Shown here in pieces: positions 1 to 8,568 of a stretch of DNA of 64,000 bases (position 1 is the first letter of the stretch; every line of letters begins with the position of its first letter). The stretch spans positions 1 to 64,000 of the forward strand of contig CAISJV010000064.1 of assembly GCA_903885795.1 (NCBI GenBank), written 5' to 3'. Made by a program: the position numbers and the translations under genes. The notes under the pieces are model-generated. The model had not been told where the DNA came from and made no database searches. It saw nothing but the letters and a program-made list of their open reading frames with translations. This stretch comes from an uncultured delta proteobacterium. GTDB lineage: Bacteria; Desulfobacterota; Syntrophia; Syntrophales; UBA8958.

Positions 1-165
1 AATCAACAGTGCCAGTATTGCGTAAAACATGCAGTAGTAGGCTCGGTTTGTCACGGCACGAAGGCTCTTTCCGCCTTCAAGAAGGAACACCGCCTCTTCG
101 AGTGTCTCAGTTGCCTGTGTCAGGCGGTAGGCAACCAATATGTTCTGCTTTTCACGTTCCGTCAC
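1..165 (-). CDS. HEPN-domain protein, toxin of HEPN/MNT module (3' part missing)
   Basis: The 55 codons visible before the left edge start at a GTG that overlaps the stop of the upstream MNT gene (GTGA). The translation carries the HEPN-type helix AVTNRAYYCMFYAILALL, typical of small all-helical HEPN proteins paired with minimal nucleotidyltransferases. In known pairs the HEPN partner is an RNase toxin and the MNT partner neutralises it by AMP-ylation. The catalytic R-x4-6-H motif normally lies further downstream and is outside the window, so activity cannot be judged. Translational coupling to the MNT gene supports a toxin-antitoxin operon. The gene is too short here for a standard ORF cutoff. 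Confidence 0.75.
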   Translation of the reverse strand, partial: MTEREKQNILVAYRLTQATETLEEAVFLLEGGKSLRAVTNRAYYCMFYAILALLI

Positions 166-497
166 AGGCGCACCCCGTCCCGCTCAATGGCCTTGAAGAG
201 GGGCGATGCAGACATTGGACCATCTTCCAGCTCTTTGCGCCCAAAGAGAACTGCTGAGATAAATACGCCGTAGCGAAGGTTTATGTCAAATAAAAGATCA
301 AAAACCTTTTCGTACAACGTCGGGGGCAATTCTTCCAGCTCGATCATCACGTCAATATCAGAATCAGCATCGGCAGTGCCCCTGGCTTTTGAACCATAGA
401 GGCGGAGGTCGATCAGTTGAAAGTCGAGGTTCAGCGACTGTTTCAGGTCGTTTAGCGACTGGAGCTCATAAGGTTTAAGATAGGCAATTGTTCCCAT
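162..497 (-). CDS. Minimal nucleotidyltransferase (MNT) antitoxin
   Basis: A 111-residue protein with the nucleotidyltransferase signature GSKARGTADADSDIDV at about residues 35-50; Asp47 and Asp49 are the metal-binding pair. This is the MntA/HEPN-MNT antitoxin family, which adenylylates the cognate HEPN toxin. ATG at 497 is chosen; a TTG at 506 is also in frame and neither has a strong ribosome site. It overlaps the downstream HEPN gene by four bases and is preceded by a good sigma-70 promoter. Family assignment is secure; function as an antitoxin is inferred from the pairing. Confidence 0.8.
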   Translation of the reverse strand: MGTIAYLKPYELQSLNDLKQSLNLDFQLIDLRLYGSKARGTADADSDIDVMIELEELPPTLYEKVFDLLFDINLRYGVFISAVLFGRKELEDGPMSASPLFKAIERDGVRL

Positions 498-553
498 AAC
501 TAACAATCATCATCAAGTTATTTGTTTGATAAATCGCTGATTTTGACTGGAGT

Positions 554-583
554 AGTATAAGTGGCAACGGACTTGTCTGTCAA
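554..583 (-). promoter_or_regulatory. Sigma-70 promoter of the HEPN/MNT operon
   Basis: On the minus strand TTGACA, an 18-base spacer, then TATACT, about 50 bases before the MNT start codon. It lies between the group II intron and the operon, so the operon does not depend on read-through from the intron. Confidence 0.6.
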
Positions 584-702
584 GAAAATATTCCAGAAAA
601 TATTCCTGGTGGCCGCAAAATGTGTGATGCCGACGTTTGTTCTCGGGAGTGAAAAGTGTTTAGTCGAGTGGCGCGAGGGGATCTCACCCTCACGCTCTCC
701 GA

Positions 703-736
703 GAACTGGACGTGACAGTCTCCCGTCATCCAGCTC
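703..736 (-). ncRNA. Group II intron domain V
   Basis: A 34-base hairpin starting GAGC and ending GTTC, with paired arms (GAGCTGGATGACGG and the complementary half ending GTCCAGTTC). This is the catalytic core of group II introns. It begins immediately after the maturase stop codon and is followed by a domain VI-like stem at about 663-702. Confidence 0.8.
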
Positions 737-2029
737 CTATTGTCCAGCCTTAGCCTGAGAGAGCTGCCAATGGGCAAATAGCCTCGGTTGCCTATGCACT
801 CTGTTTTGCAACCACAGAAAAGCCCGCCGCTTATGCTCCTTCAATCTTTTGTATTTCCGGGATGCCCACCGAGCAAGAATATTGTTCAGATGTTGAAAGG
901 TCCGGTAAAGAGCTGATTTGTAGAAGTGTCCGTAGTAGTTGATCCACCCCCTTAATACCGGGTTGATCATCTGGGCCAGTTCGTCCAGAGATTTGTCCGA
1001 GCGCCGGTGCAACTTCCATTGCCTCATGGTATCGCATATCGATTTTGTGGCTTTGTTGCTGATTGCAGGATTAAACCCGACGAAAAATCTACCCTGGCGG
1101 GTTTTCGCTCTCCGGGGTCGAAACGTATACCCCAAAAAATCAAACTTCTGCTCAGGATAATCTCCTCGCCGATCGTCATCCTTGCAGTAAACAATCTTTG
1201 TCTTCTGCACGTTTAGCTCCAATCCGCATTCCGCAAATCGCCGTTCAATCGACTCCCGAAGTCCTTCCGCTTTGGCTTTGCTCCGACAGTGACAAATCCC
1301 ATCATCAGCATACCGCTCAAATGGAATTTGAGGGTACTGCCTATGCATCCACGTATCGAACACATAATGCAAAAAGAGATTCGCAAGCAAGGGACTGATC
1401 ACCCCTCCTTGCGGCGTCCCTTTATCCCGATGAACCAAGCTGCCATCCTCAAATTGCACCGGGGCCTTCAACCATCTTTCGATGTATAGAAGTACCCATT
1501 TGCAATCTGTATGTTTCCTTACCGCCCGCATCAAAAGACCATGATCGATGCTGTCGAAGAAGCCCTTGATGTCGAGGTCCAGAACCCAGTCGTATCGCCA
1601 GCACCGCTGACGTGCAACCCCTATGGCCTCAATCGCAGACTTCTCTGGACGATATCCATAAGAGTCCGGATGGAAATGCTCTTCCAACAGTGGCTCCAGG
1701 TATCGCTTGACTACCGTCTGGGCAATGCGGTCTGCCACCGTTGGTATTCCCAATGGCCGCGTTCCCCCATTGTCCTTCGGTATTTCGACCCGTCGTACAG
1801 GTGGTGGAAAATAGCAGCCTGAAGACATCCGATTCCAGATCTTAAAAAGGTTGTCTTTCAAATCCTCTTCAAACTCTGCAATGGACTGCCCATCTACCCC
1901 AGCGGCTCCTTGGTTCGCCTTTACCCGCTTGTATGCCTCCCATACCTCCCATTTTGAAATACAAAACGGCTTTGCTTTATCCACGAGGCTCCTCCCATTT
2001 CTGGTTGACCTGAAAATAAAGCCAGACAA
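737..2029 (-). CDS. ltrA: Group II intron reverse transcriptase/maturase
   Basis: A 430-residue protein with reverse transcriptase blocks in order: RPLGIPTVADRIAQ (about 91), DLDIKGFFDSID (about 151), GTPQGGVISPLLANLFL (204-220) and the catalytic YADD at 240-243. A maturase (GIIM/X) domain follows at about 340-410, including GWINYYGHFYKSALY. There is no HNH endonuclease domain, so retrohoming would rely on other priming. It sits inside the intron with about 470 bases of upstream intron RNA and domains V-VI directly downstream. The reading frame is intact. The protein copies the intron RNA and assists splicing. Confidence 0.92.
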   Translation of the reverse strand: MSGFIFRSTRNGRSLVDKAKPFCISKWEVWEAYKRVKANQGAAGVDGQSIAEFEEDLKDNLFKIWNRMSSGCYFPPPVRRVEIPKDNGGTRPLGIPTVADRIAQTVVKRYLEPLLEEHFHPDSYGYRPEKSAIEAIGVARQRCWRYDWVLDLDIKGFFDSIDHGLLMRAVRKHTDCKWVLLYIERWLKAPVQFEDGSLVHRDKGTPQGGVISPLLANLFLHYVFDTWMHRQYPQIPFERYADDGICHCRSKAKAEGLRESIERRFAECGLELNVQKTKIVYCKDDDRRGDYPEQKFDFLGYTFRPRRAKTRQGRFFVGFNPAISNKATKSICDTMRQWKLHRRSDKSLDELAQMINPVLRGWINYYGHFYKSALYRTFQHLNNILARWASRKYKRLKEHKRRAFLWLQNRVHRQPRLFAHWQLSQAKAGQ

Positions 2030-2495
2030 CGCAGCCCCTTCGGTCCAGTTCCATTACAGAACCTTCCTCCCTACTACGGGCTGCTCCGCCCCCGTGCCCC
2101 GCATCGGTACTCTCATTCTTGTGGGTCCTCCACTTGAATTTCTCCCTTAACATCGGGACGACAGGTTCCCACGTTCCACACAAGAGCCTGGTTCAGGTTC
2201 GCGCTACCTTTATGCCGGATGTCGCCCAAGCAGTAAACAGGTATCCCTTGAACTTATCCTGGAGATCCGTAAGTCCCCCAGTTTTGACATCATCCAATTC
2301 ATTTCGACATCTCAGAAGTAGTTCGCTTGCGCTCGCCTCCCTGATCCTCACCTGACATGGTCTTTTGCCATGCCTTTTCCTTAACGCTCACCACATTGGC
2401 TCTTTACCAATGCAGCTTAAGGTGGTTTGAAGCCCGCTCCTGCAAGCCGACTTCGAGGGACCTCCCCTCATCTCTCGTGCAGCCTCGTGGCGCAC

Positions 2496-3001
2496 TTACG
2501 GATTGAAATGTTGGATATTCGTCAATATTTTGGCACGCTTGACTTCAGGAAGAAGTTGATCTCCCCTATCACCTGAAAAATCACTCTCCATAAATTGCAT
2601 GTTACGATCCGTTATCATCAAATCCTTAGAAAAATGCGGTCCTCCGGCGAGCCACTTCGGTGCACTGAAGTTGGTTAGCATCACGTTATTATATGGCATT
2701 AGACGCGTCTCTTTACGCTTTTTCCTTCTCTTGGCAGCCTTTTTATGGGACGTGGAGACCGTCCGAGGGCTGTTTTTCAGAAATTCCCGATTCTGACATA
2801 GCGTAATATATTGATTTTATTCATTTATTTATAGGTGGTTCAAAAATTTAGGAAGTCAAAAACTGACCACCGGTCAAATTCGTTATGTTCCCGTCTCTTC
2901 CTGATGTCCATGAAGAGGTACATGAAAAGGTGTCAGACTCGATCCTTTCCTCTTTTTTCACCTCTGCAGATCTGTAACGGCACATCATCTCGCCCACTTC
3001 A
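2496..3001. other. Intergenic region with an unassigned 67-residue reading frame
   Basis: This is the 5' exon side of the intron. A minus-strand reading frame of 67 codons (2496-2699) ends with TAA exactly at the intron boundary. It contains AKILTNIQHFNP at its C-terminus but matches no family I recognise, and no convincing ribosome site precedes it. It may be the tail of a decayed gene. Nothing else is identifiable up to the HigA gene. Confidence 0.35.
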
Positions 3002-3307
3002 CTATGCCGCCCGAACTCTGACACGCGGTTCGATTAGGGGCCAGATCGTTCGGCGGGCCAATCTCATGTCATAATCGCTTTGCATATTCAGCCAGATCTC
3101 GGGAGATACGCCGAAATATTTGCCAAGGCGAAGGGCCGTATCGGCAGTTATGGAGCGCTTGCTGTTGACGATCTCACTGATCCGACCCGGGGGCACGTCA
3201 ATATCCCGGGCTAATTGATTCGCACTCAGGCCGAGGGGCTTCATAAATTCTTCGCAGAGGATCTCGCCCGGAGGGATCGGGTCCAATAATTGGCAGGTTT
3301 TGATCAT
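3002..3307 (-). CDS. higA: HigA-family antitoxin, XRE-type helix-turn-helix
   Basis: A 101-residue protein with the HigA hallmark PIPPGEILCEEFMKPLGLS followed by an XRE helix-turn-helix (ANQLARDIDVPPGRISEIVNSKR) and the C-terminal FGVSPEIWLNMQSDYDMRLA segment. These proteins bind their own operator and neutralise a HigB mRNase. The open frame extends upstream to 3460, but the family length and the carB promoter at 3380-3408 favour the ATG at 3307. No HigB gene is found: upstream is carB on the other strand, downstream is the intron side. It is therefore a solitary antitoxin-like regulator. The start codon is uncertain because no Shine-Dalgarno sequence is obvious. Confidence 0.8.
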   Translation of the reverse strand: MIKTCQLLDPIPPGEILCEEFMKPLGLSANQLARDIDVPPGRISEIVNSKRSITADTALRLGKYFGVSPEIWLNMQSDYDMRLARRTIWPLIEPRVRVRAA

Positions 3308-3379
3308 GAAATGAATATAGGAGGCATCGCGTAATATGTAAAGCATATTTTTCGCCATGCAGGTGATCATCATTTGATC

Positions 3380-3408
3380 TTGACAGGAGCCGGGGACTTC
3401 CTTATAGT
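3380..3408 (+). promoter_or_regulatory. Sigma-70 promoter upstream of the first carB
   Basis: TTGACA, 17-base spacer, TATAGT; close to consensus. Predicted transcription would begin near 3415, leaving a leader of about 70 bases before the carB start at 3487. Confidence 0.65.
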
Positions 3409-3486
3409 CCGCAGGCTCGGCGGAACATTTTTGTCTGGAAAATGTCCATAATTGCACCATACTGACAGATCAAGGAGACCCCCCTC

Positions 3487-6400
3487 ATGCCAAAACGAAG
3501 CGACATCAACTCGGTTCTTATTATCGGCTCCGGCCCTATCGTCATCGGCCAGGCCTGCGAATTCGACTATTCCGGAACCCAGGCCTGCAAGGCCCTGAGA
3601 AAACTCGGCTACAAGATCATCCTGGTCAATTCCAATCCGGCCACGATCATGACCGATCCGGGAACTGCCGATGTGACCTATATCGAGCCGTTGAACATCC
3701 CCTCCCTCACCGAGATTATCGAAAATGAGCGCCCTGACGCCATTCTGCCCAATCTTGGCGGTCAGACGGGGCTGAACCTGACCTCAGAGCTTCAGAAGCA
3801 GGGCATCCTGGACAGATACGGCGTCAAGGTCATCGGTGTCAGTATCGACGCCATCGAGCGGGGGGAAGACCGGATTGCCTTCAAGGAGACCATGAACCGC
3901 CTCGGCATCGACATGCCGAAGAGCGAACCTGCCTACACCGTCGAGGAAGCGGAAAAGATTGCCGCCGGGTTGGGTTACCCCGTTGTCATCCGCCCTGCCT
4001 ACACCATGGGGGGCACCGGCGGCGGCCTCGTCTATAACCTCGAAGAACTCAGAACCATTGCCAGCCGGGGCATCGCGGCAAGTATGGTCGGGCAGATCCT
4101 GATCGAAGAGTCCGTCCTGGGATGGGAGGAGCTGGAACTGGAGGTCGTTCGGGACGCCAAGAATCAGATGATAACCGTCTGTTTCATAGAAAACGTGGAC
4201 GCCATGGGGGTGCACACCGGCGATTCCTATTGTACCGCCCCGATGCTGACGATCACCCCGGAACTCCAGGCCAGACTTCAGAAACATTCTTACGACATCG
4301 TCGAAGCCATCGAAGTAATCGGCGGGACTAACGTCCAGTTTGCCCATAATCCTGAAACGGGAAGGGTCGTCGTCATCGAGATCAATCCCCGCACTTCCCG
4401 CTCTTCCGCGCTGGCTTCCAAGGCCACCGGTTTCCCCATCGCCTTTATCTCCTCCCTCCTGGCAGCCGGCATCACCCTGGACGAGATTCCATACTGGCGG
4501 GAAGGAACCCTGGACAAATACACTCCCTCGGGGGATTATGTTGTTGTCAAGTTTGCCCGCTGGGATTTCGAAAAATTCCCCGGGGCCATCGACAAGCTCG
4601 GCACCCAGATGCGGGCCGTCGGTGAGGTGATGAGCATCGGCAAGAACTATAAGGAGGCCTTCCTGAAGTCCATCAGGTCTCTGGAGAAGAGCCGCTACGG
4701 ACTCGGCTTTGCGAAAGACTTCCATGAAAAGACCCTCGACGAGCTTTACGAACTTATTGCGGAACCATCCAGTGAACGTCAATACATCATGTACGAAGCC
4801 CTGCGCAAGGGGGCGGACATTGAAACCCTCTTCCGGCGGACCCATATCAAGCACTGGTTCATCCAGCAGATGAAGGAACTTGTCGAACTGGAGGAGGAAA
4901 TTCTGAAGTACAAAGGAGAGACCCTGCCCGACGACCTGTTGCTCAGGGCAAAAAAGGACGGCTTTGCAGATCGCTATCTTGCCCAGCTTCTGGGTATCCC
5001 GGAAGGAGATATCCGCAGGAAACGCATCACTCTGGGAGTGGTTGAATGCTGGGACGCCGTCCCGGTGAGCGGTGTGGAAAACGCCGCCTATTACTATTCA
5101 ACATATAACGCCCCGGATCGGGTGGCTGTTTCCAAGAACAAAAAGATCATGGTCCTAGGCGGCGGACCCAACCGCATCGGCCAGGGCATCGAATTCGACT
5201 ACTGCTGCGTCCACGCCGCTTTTACTCTTCGTGATGAGGGCTACGAATCCATCATGGTCAACTGCAACCCCGAGACCGTTTCCACGGACTATGACACTTC
5301 CGACAAACTCTATTTCGAGCCCCTGACCGTTGAGGACGTCCTTTCCATCTACGAGAAGGAAAAGCCCGAAGGCGTCATCGTCCAGTTCGGAGGCCAGACG
5401 CCCCTGAATATCGCCCAGGATCTCGCCCGGGCGGGGGTGAAGATCATTGGCACTTCGCCGGAAACAATCGATCTGGCCGAGGATCGGGACCGATTCCGCG
5501 AAATGATGAAGAAGCTTGGGATCCCCATGCCGGAGTCGGGCATGGCCGGCAACCTTGCCGAGGCCCTCACCGTAGCCGCCCGGATCGGTTACCCCCTGAT
5601 GCTCAGGCCATCGTATGTCCTCGGCGGCCGGGGGATGGAAGTGGTCCATGACGAGGAAATGCTGAGACGTTACGTTGCGAAAGCAGTCGGGATGACATCA
5701 GAACGGCCCATTCTTATCGACAAGTTTCTGGAAAACGCCATCGAAGTTGAGGCCGACGCCATTTCCGACGGAACTGACGCCTTTGTCCCGGCGATCATGG
5801 AACATATCGAACTGGCTGGTATCCATTCCGGGGACTCGGCCTGTGTAATTCCGCCGATCAGCATCTCCGCCCGTCACATGGACACCATCAACGACTATAC
5901 CAGCCGGATCGCCGTGGAATTCGGCGTGATCGGGCTGATGAACATCCAGTACGCCATCGCCAACGACGTGGTTTATATCCTTGAGGCCAATCCCCGGGCG
6001 TCCCGAACGGTGCCCCTGGTATCCAAGGTCTGCAACATCTCCATGGCCCGCATCGCCACCCAGGTCATCCTGGGCAAGAAGTTGGCGGATTTTAAGTTCA
6101 AACCGCGCGTGTTTCCCCATTTCGGCGTCAAAGAGGCAGTCTTCCCCTTCAACATGTTCCAGGAAGTAGATCCCCTCCTGGGACCGGAAATGCGCTCCAC
6201 CGGCGAGGTGCTGGGACTGGCTGATTCCTTCGGCTTGGCTTTCTACAAGGCGGAAGAAGCGGCGCAACAGGTCCTCCCCGGGGAGGGAACGGTATTGCTC
6301 ACAGTTAATGACTGGGATAAAGGCGGGGTCCTTGAAGTCGCCCGGTGCTTCCATCAGTTGGGATTCCTGATCATGACCACAGCAGGAACTCACCGGTTCC

Positions 6401-6687
6401 TAGCAGATGAAGGCATCCCCTCGGAAACCCTGCTCAAGATGCACGAGGGAAGGCCGAATATTGTCGATGCCGTCAAAAACGGCGCCATTAACCTGATCAT
6501 CAATACCCCCAGCGGCAAGCTCAGCCAGCACGACGATTCCTACATCCGCAAGGCGGCGATCCAATATAAAATCCCCTATATCACCACCATTGCCGCCGCA
6601 GTGGCAGCAGTCAAGGGCATTACCGCCTTCCGTAAAGGGCATGGCCGGGCCAAGTCCCTGCAGAGTTATCATGCCGACATCAGGTGA
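3487..6687 (+). CDS. carB: Carbamoyl-phosphate synthase large subunit, first copy
   Basis: A 1066-residue protein, normal CarB length. It has two homologous ATP-grasp halves: N-terminal [17 protein letters not shown] (about 13-29), [10 protein letters not shown] and [18 protein letters not shown]; second half [17 protein letters not shown] (about 558), FGGQTPLN and [15 protein letters not shown]; then an MGS-like allosteric domain. It makes carbamoyl phosphate from bicarbonate, ATP and ammonia delivered by CarA. AAGGAGACC precedes the ATG. Unusually there is no carA next to it, and a second carB lies at 54762 in a carA-guaA-carB-purF operon. It is clearly divergent from that copy (for example NLGGQTG here against TLGGQTG, and no linker insertion). 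It may have a separate regulatory role or could use free ammonia. Confidence 0.93.
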   Translation: MPKRSDINSVLIIGSGPIVIGQACEFDYSGTQACKALRKLGYKIILVNSNPATIMTDPGTADVTYIEPLNIPSLTEIIENERPDAILPNLGGQTGLNLTSELQKQGILDRYGVKVIGVSIDAIERGEDRIAFKETMNRLGIDMPKSEPAYTVEEAEKIAAGLGYPVVIRPAYTMGGTGGGLVYNLEELRTIASRGIAASMVGQILIEESVLGWEELELEVVRDAKNQMITVCFIENVDAMGVHTGDSYCTAPMLTITPELQARLQKHSYDIVEAIEVIGGTNVQFAHNPETGRVVVIEINPRTSRSSALASKATGFPIAFISSLLAAGITLDEIPYWREGTLDKYTPSGDYVVVKFARWDFEKFPGAIDKLGTQMRAVGEVMSIGKNYKEAFLKSIRSLEKSRYGLGFAKDFHEKTLDELYELIAEPSSERQYIMYEALRKGADIETLFRRTHIKHWFIQQMKELVELEEEILKYKGETLPDDLLLRAKKDGFADRYLAQLLGIPEGDIRRKRITLGVVECWDAVPVSGVENAAYYYSTYNAPDRVAVSKNKKIMVLGGGPNRIGQGIEFDYCCVHAAFTLRDEGYESIMVNCNPETVSTDYDTSDKLYFEPLTVEDVLSIYEKEKPEGVIVQFGGQTPLNIAQDLARAGVKIIGTSPETIDLAEDRDRFREMMKKLGIPMPESGMAGNLAEALTVAARIGYPLMLRPSYVLGGRGMEVVHDEEMLRRYVAKAVGMTSERPILIDKFLENAIEVEADAISDGTDAFVPAIMEHIELAGIHSGDSACVIPPISISARHMDTINDYTSRIAVEFGVIGLMNIQYAIANDVVYILEANPRASRTVPLVSKVCNISMARIATQVILGKKLADFKFKPRVFPHFGVKEAVFPFNMFQEVDPLLGPEMRSTGEVLGLADSFGLAFYKAEEAAQQVLPGEGTVLLTVNDWDKGGVLEVARCFHQLGFLIMTTAGTHRFLADEGIPSETLLKMHEGRPNIVDAVKNGAINLIINTPSGKLSQHDDSYIRKAAIQYKIPYITTIAAAVAAVKGITAFRKGHGRAKSLQSYHADIR

Positions 6688-6760
6688 GTTGGCAGCAAGC
6701 AACAGGCAGCCATAAACCTGAAACATAAAACTTGACACCCTCGCAAAAAGTCCAGAAATT

Positions 6761-6850
6761 CCATCCCCCTTTGACGGGGGATGGTTAGGGCGGGGGTGAA
6801 TAATGAAATAATTCTATATGTTATTCCCCATCCCCTTAACCCCCTCCCGC
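6761..6850. repeat. GC-rich hairpin repeat between convergent genes
   Basis: A perfect 9-bp stem (CCATCCCCC, 6-base loop, GGGGGATGG; 6761-6784) is followed by a second block in which GGGGGTGAATAA (from about 6791) faces TTATTCCCC (about 6821-6829), ending with CCCCTTAACCCCCTCCCGC. It resembles REP/BIME-type intergenic repeats. It lies between the 3' end of carB and the 3' end of the LuxR-type gene and could act as a bidirectional terminator or mRNA stabiliser. Whether it is repeated elsewhere in the genome cannot be seen here. Confidence 0.5.
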
Positions 6851-6925
6851 AATTTGAAGTATTTTCATGTTCTCTGAATTCTCGTCCGTGATCGGGGGAT
6901 GGTCTGATTTGATAAAACAGAAAAG

Positions 6926-7876
6926 TCACTGAATGGGAAGAGACTGGAGATAGGTGGTCAGATTGACCTCACCATTGGTAAGCTTAAGCTTTTGCCTGAT
7001 GCGCTCTCTCTGATGGTTAATCGTGGCCGTACAGACGCCCCGGAGCTGAGCGATTTCTTTCGTCCGTAACCCGTTGCGGATCATATTGCAGATACCGATT
7101 TCCGTCGGCGTCAAGGCGTGATGATGGTTCTGAGACAATTGACGGATAAAGGGCGAGGTAATCTCTTCGAGATTGGTCCTTAACATGTCCACGTATGTCC
7201 GCTTCGGTTTCGGCAGCTCCAGGGCCAAGGCCTGCAGGATGGGCATGACGATCTTTTCCACATTCGACTGCAAATCTTTATATATCCGCTGTTTATCCTC
7301 TTCTATCTTGGCAAGAACGGTCCTTAGCGCGGCGTTTGTCTCCTGCAACGCGGCCCGCTCCAGGTTCAACTGCCTGTTCATTTCCTGAAGATTCTGCTCC
7401 GCAAACATCCGGACGGCAATGGCTGCTATCCTTCTGGCTATTTCGTCGAGCATTACCCTTTCCTCCCTGAGAAAGGGCCCTTCATCGGCCGGTGGTCTCT
7501 CATTGATGTAAAAAATAGCCACTTCTCCCAGGGGCTCATTGTAAACCAGGATGGGCGCTGACTGTCTCCACTTCGTTATTTTAAAATTTTTCCCTTTATA
7601 GGTCTTGCCGTCAAAGACAATGCGCGCACAGGTGACCTCGGGGTATTGCCAGGACAGGGGCAGGAAGTCGACAAGACAGGTCAGCAGTTCATCCAGGGAA
7701 TCGTAATGCCGCTCCGCCAACTGGGCAATACCATATAGACAGTTTAGTTCCTTGATGCGTTCCCGGAGGGCAATGACTATCTGTTCCGGCGCCATCTCAT
7801 CGTTATGGGGAATCCTCCAGAGGAGGGAGAGGGCATCTTTCATGCCGGAAGCCGTCTGAATATCTTTAAGATCCAT
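6926..7876 (-). CDS. LuxR-type regulator with N-terminal sensor region and coiled coil
   Basis: A 316-residue protein. Residues about 30-165 resemble the sensor region seen in front of histidine kinases (ERIKELNCLYGIAQL, then a GAF-like stretch ending in ILVYNEPLGEVAIFYI). Residues about 170-215 form a long charged coiled coil. There is no histidine-kinase or ATPase domain. The C-terminus (about 250-310) is a LuxR/GerE helix-turn-helix: LTPTEIGICNMIRNGLRTKEIA followed by TATINHQRERIRQKL. It is therefore probably a one-component transcription factor with a sensory input. It is divergent from the NuoE/NuoF-like operon, and the shared 209-bp intergenic region carries repeated TATAGGCA motifs that are its likely binding sites. 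Confidence 0.75.
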   Translation of the reverse strand: MDLKDIQTASGMKDALSLLWRIPHNDEMAPEQIVIALRERIKELNCLYGIAQLAERHYDSLDELLTCLVDFLPLSWQYPEVTCARIVFDGKTYKGKNFKITKWRQSAPILVYNEPLGEVAIFYINERPPADEGPFLREERVMLDEIARRIAAIAVRMFAEQNLQEMNRQLNLERAALQETNAALRTVLAKIEEDKQRIYKDLQSNVEKIVMPILQALALELPKPKRTYVDMLRTNLEEITSPFIRQLSQNHHHALTPTEIGICNMIRNGLRTKEIAQLRGVCTATINHQRERIRQKLKLTNGEVNLTTYLQSLPIQ

Positions 7877-7916
7877 ATCGTTTCGCGTCCCCGCCGTGCG
7901 TTGCCGTGCTTTTCAG

Positions 7917-7982
7917 TGCCTATAGCTGATAGGCAGTATATAGGCATAAAATTACACTTAATATGCCCATTACTTATAGGCA
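7917..7982. promoter_or_regulatory. Cluster of TATAGGCA half-sites, probable operators
   Basis: A perfect inverted repeat TGCCTAT-(5)-ATAGGCA spans 7917-7935. Two further direct copies of TATAGGCA occur at 7939-7946 and 7975-7982, 36 bp apart, with an ATGCCC half-site at 7963. They fill the divergent promoter region between the LuxR-type gene and the NuoE-like gene. The arrangement suggests cooperative binding of a dimeric regulator, most simply the LuxR-type protein itself. Confidence 0.55.
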
Positions 7983-8085
7983 TTATGGGGGCATTCTTTC
8001 CGTATTTACGATCTCCTCGTTACCAGTTACTTTCCCGGCTGTCAAGGCAAAACAGGTGAACAATATTTTGCAAAGGAGGGTAAAG

Positions 8086-8568
8086 ATGAACAGCACTAAT
8101 CTTGAAACCATCCTGGAGGGGCGGCGAAGTCAGCCACATCAGCTTATCGAAGTCCTGCAGGATGTTCAGGATGTCTACGGGTACATTCCCAAAGATGTCA
8201 TGGGTATAGTGGCCAAAGAACTCGGTGTGCCCCTCATGGAGGTGTTCCGGGTGGCAAAGTTTTACAAGGCCTTTACACTGAAACCACGCGGAAAAAACGT
8301 GATTACAATCTGCACCGGGACAGCATGTCATGTGCGGGGCTCACAACTCCTTATTGACCAGGTCCAGGGCCAGTTACGACTCAAACCGGGCGATACAACC
8401 AAAGATGGCCTTTTTACAGTGGAATGCGTCAACTGCGTCGGCGCCTGCGCCCTCGGACCGGTGGTGGTGCAGAATGGATCATATAGCAACCACATGACGC
8501 CCGGCAAGCTCCGCAGGGCCATCGATAAGGTACAAGGAAAAAAAAAGGAGGAAAGCCCTCATGCCTAA
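8086..8568 (+). CDS. NuoE/HndA-like thioredoxin-fold [2Fe-2S] subunit
   Basis: A 160-residue protein of the NuoE (24-kDa) family. Cys76, Cys81, Cys117 and Cys121 fit the CX4C...CX3C pattern of the [2Fe-2S] site. AAAGGAGGG stands in front of the ATG at 8086; the frame is open further upstream but this start matches family length. It overlaps the next gene by eight bases. In NADH dehydrogenases, NAD-dependent hydrogenases and formate dehydrogenases this subunit pairs with a NuoF flavoprotein. No membrane Nuo subunit, hydrogenase or formate dehydrogenase gene follows, so the partner enzyme is unknown. Confidence 0.9.
   Translation: MNSTNLETILEGRRSQPHQLIEVLQDVQDVYGYIPKDVMGIVAKELGVPLMEVFRVAKFYKAFTLKPRGKNVITICTGTACHVRGSQLLIDQVQGQLRLKPGDTTKDGLFTVECVNCVGACALGPVVVQNGSYSNHMTPGKLRRAIDKVQGKKKEESPHA

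Larger units (their letters stand above)
663..2495 (-). mobile_element. Group II intron, apparently full length
   Basis: The 5' end is taken at GTGCGCC (minus strand, first base 2495), which fits the group II 5' consensus. The element encodes one reverse transcriptase/maturase (737-2029). Downstream of the ORF are a 34-base domain V (703-736), a domain VI-like stem and the terminal CACTCGAC ending at 663. Length about 1.83 kb, usual for an ORF-containing bacterial group II intron. No frameshift is seen, so it may be splicing-competent. The 5' exon ends with a TAA stop codon exactly at the boundary. Boundaries are inferred from consensus and not from an empty site. Confidence 0.8.

Noticed and set aside
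2929-3025. Inverted GTGTCAGA / TCTGACAC motif
   Set aside because: Only eight bases match; not enough to call an element or attachment site.
3784-4854. 356-codon minus-strand frame
   Set aside because: Antisense shadow of the first carB.
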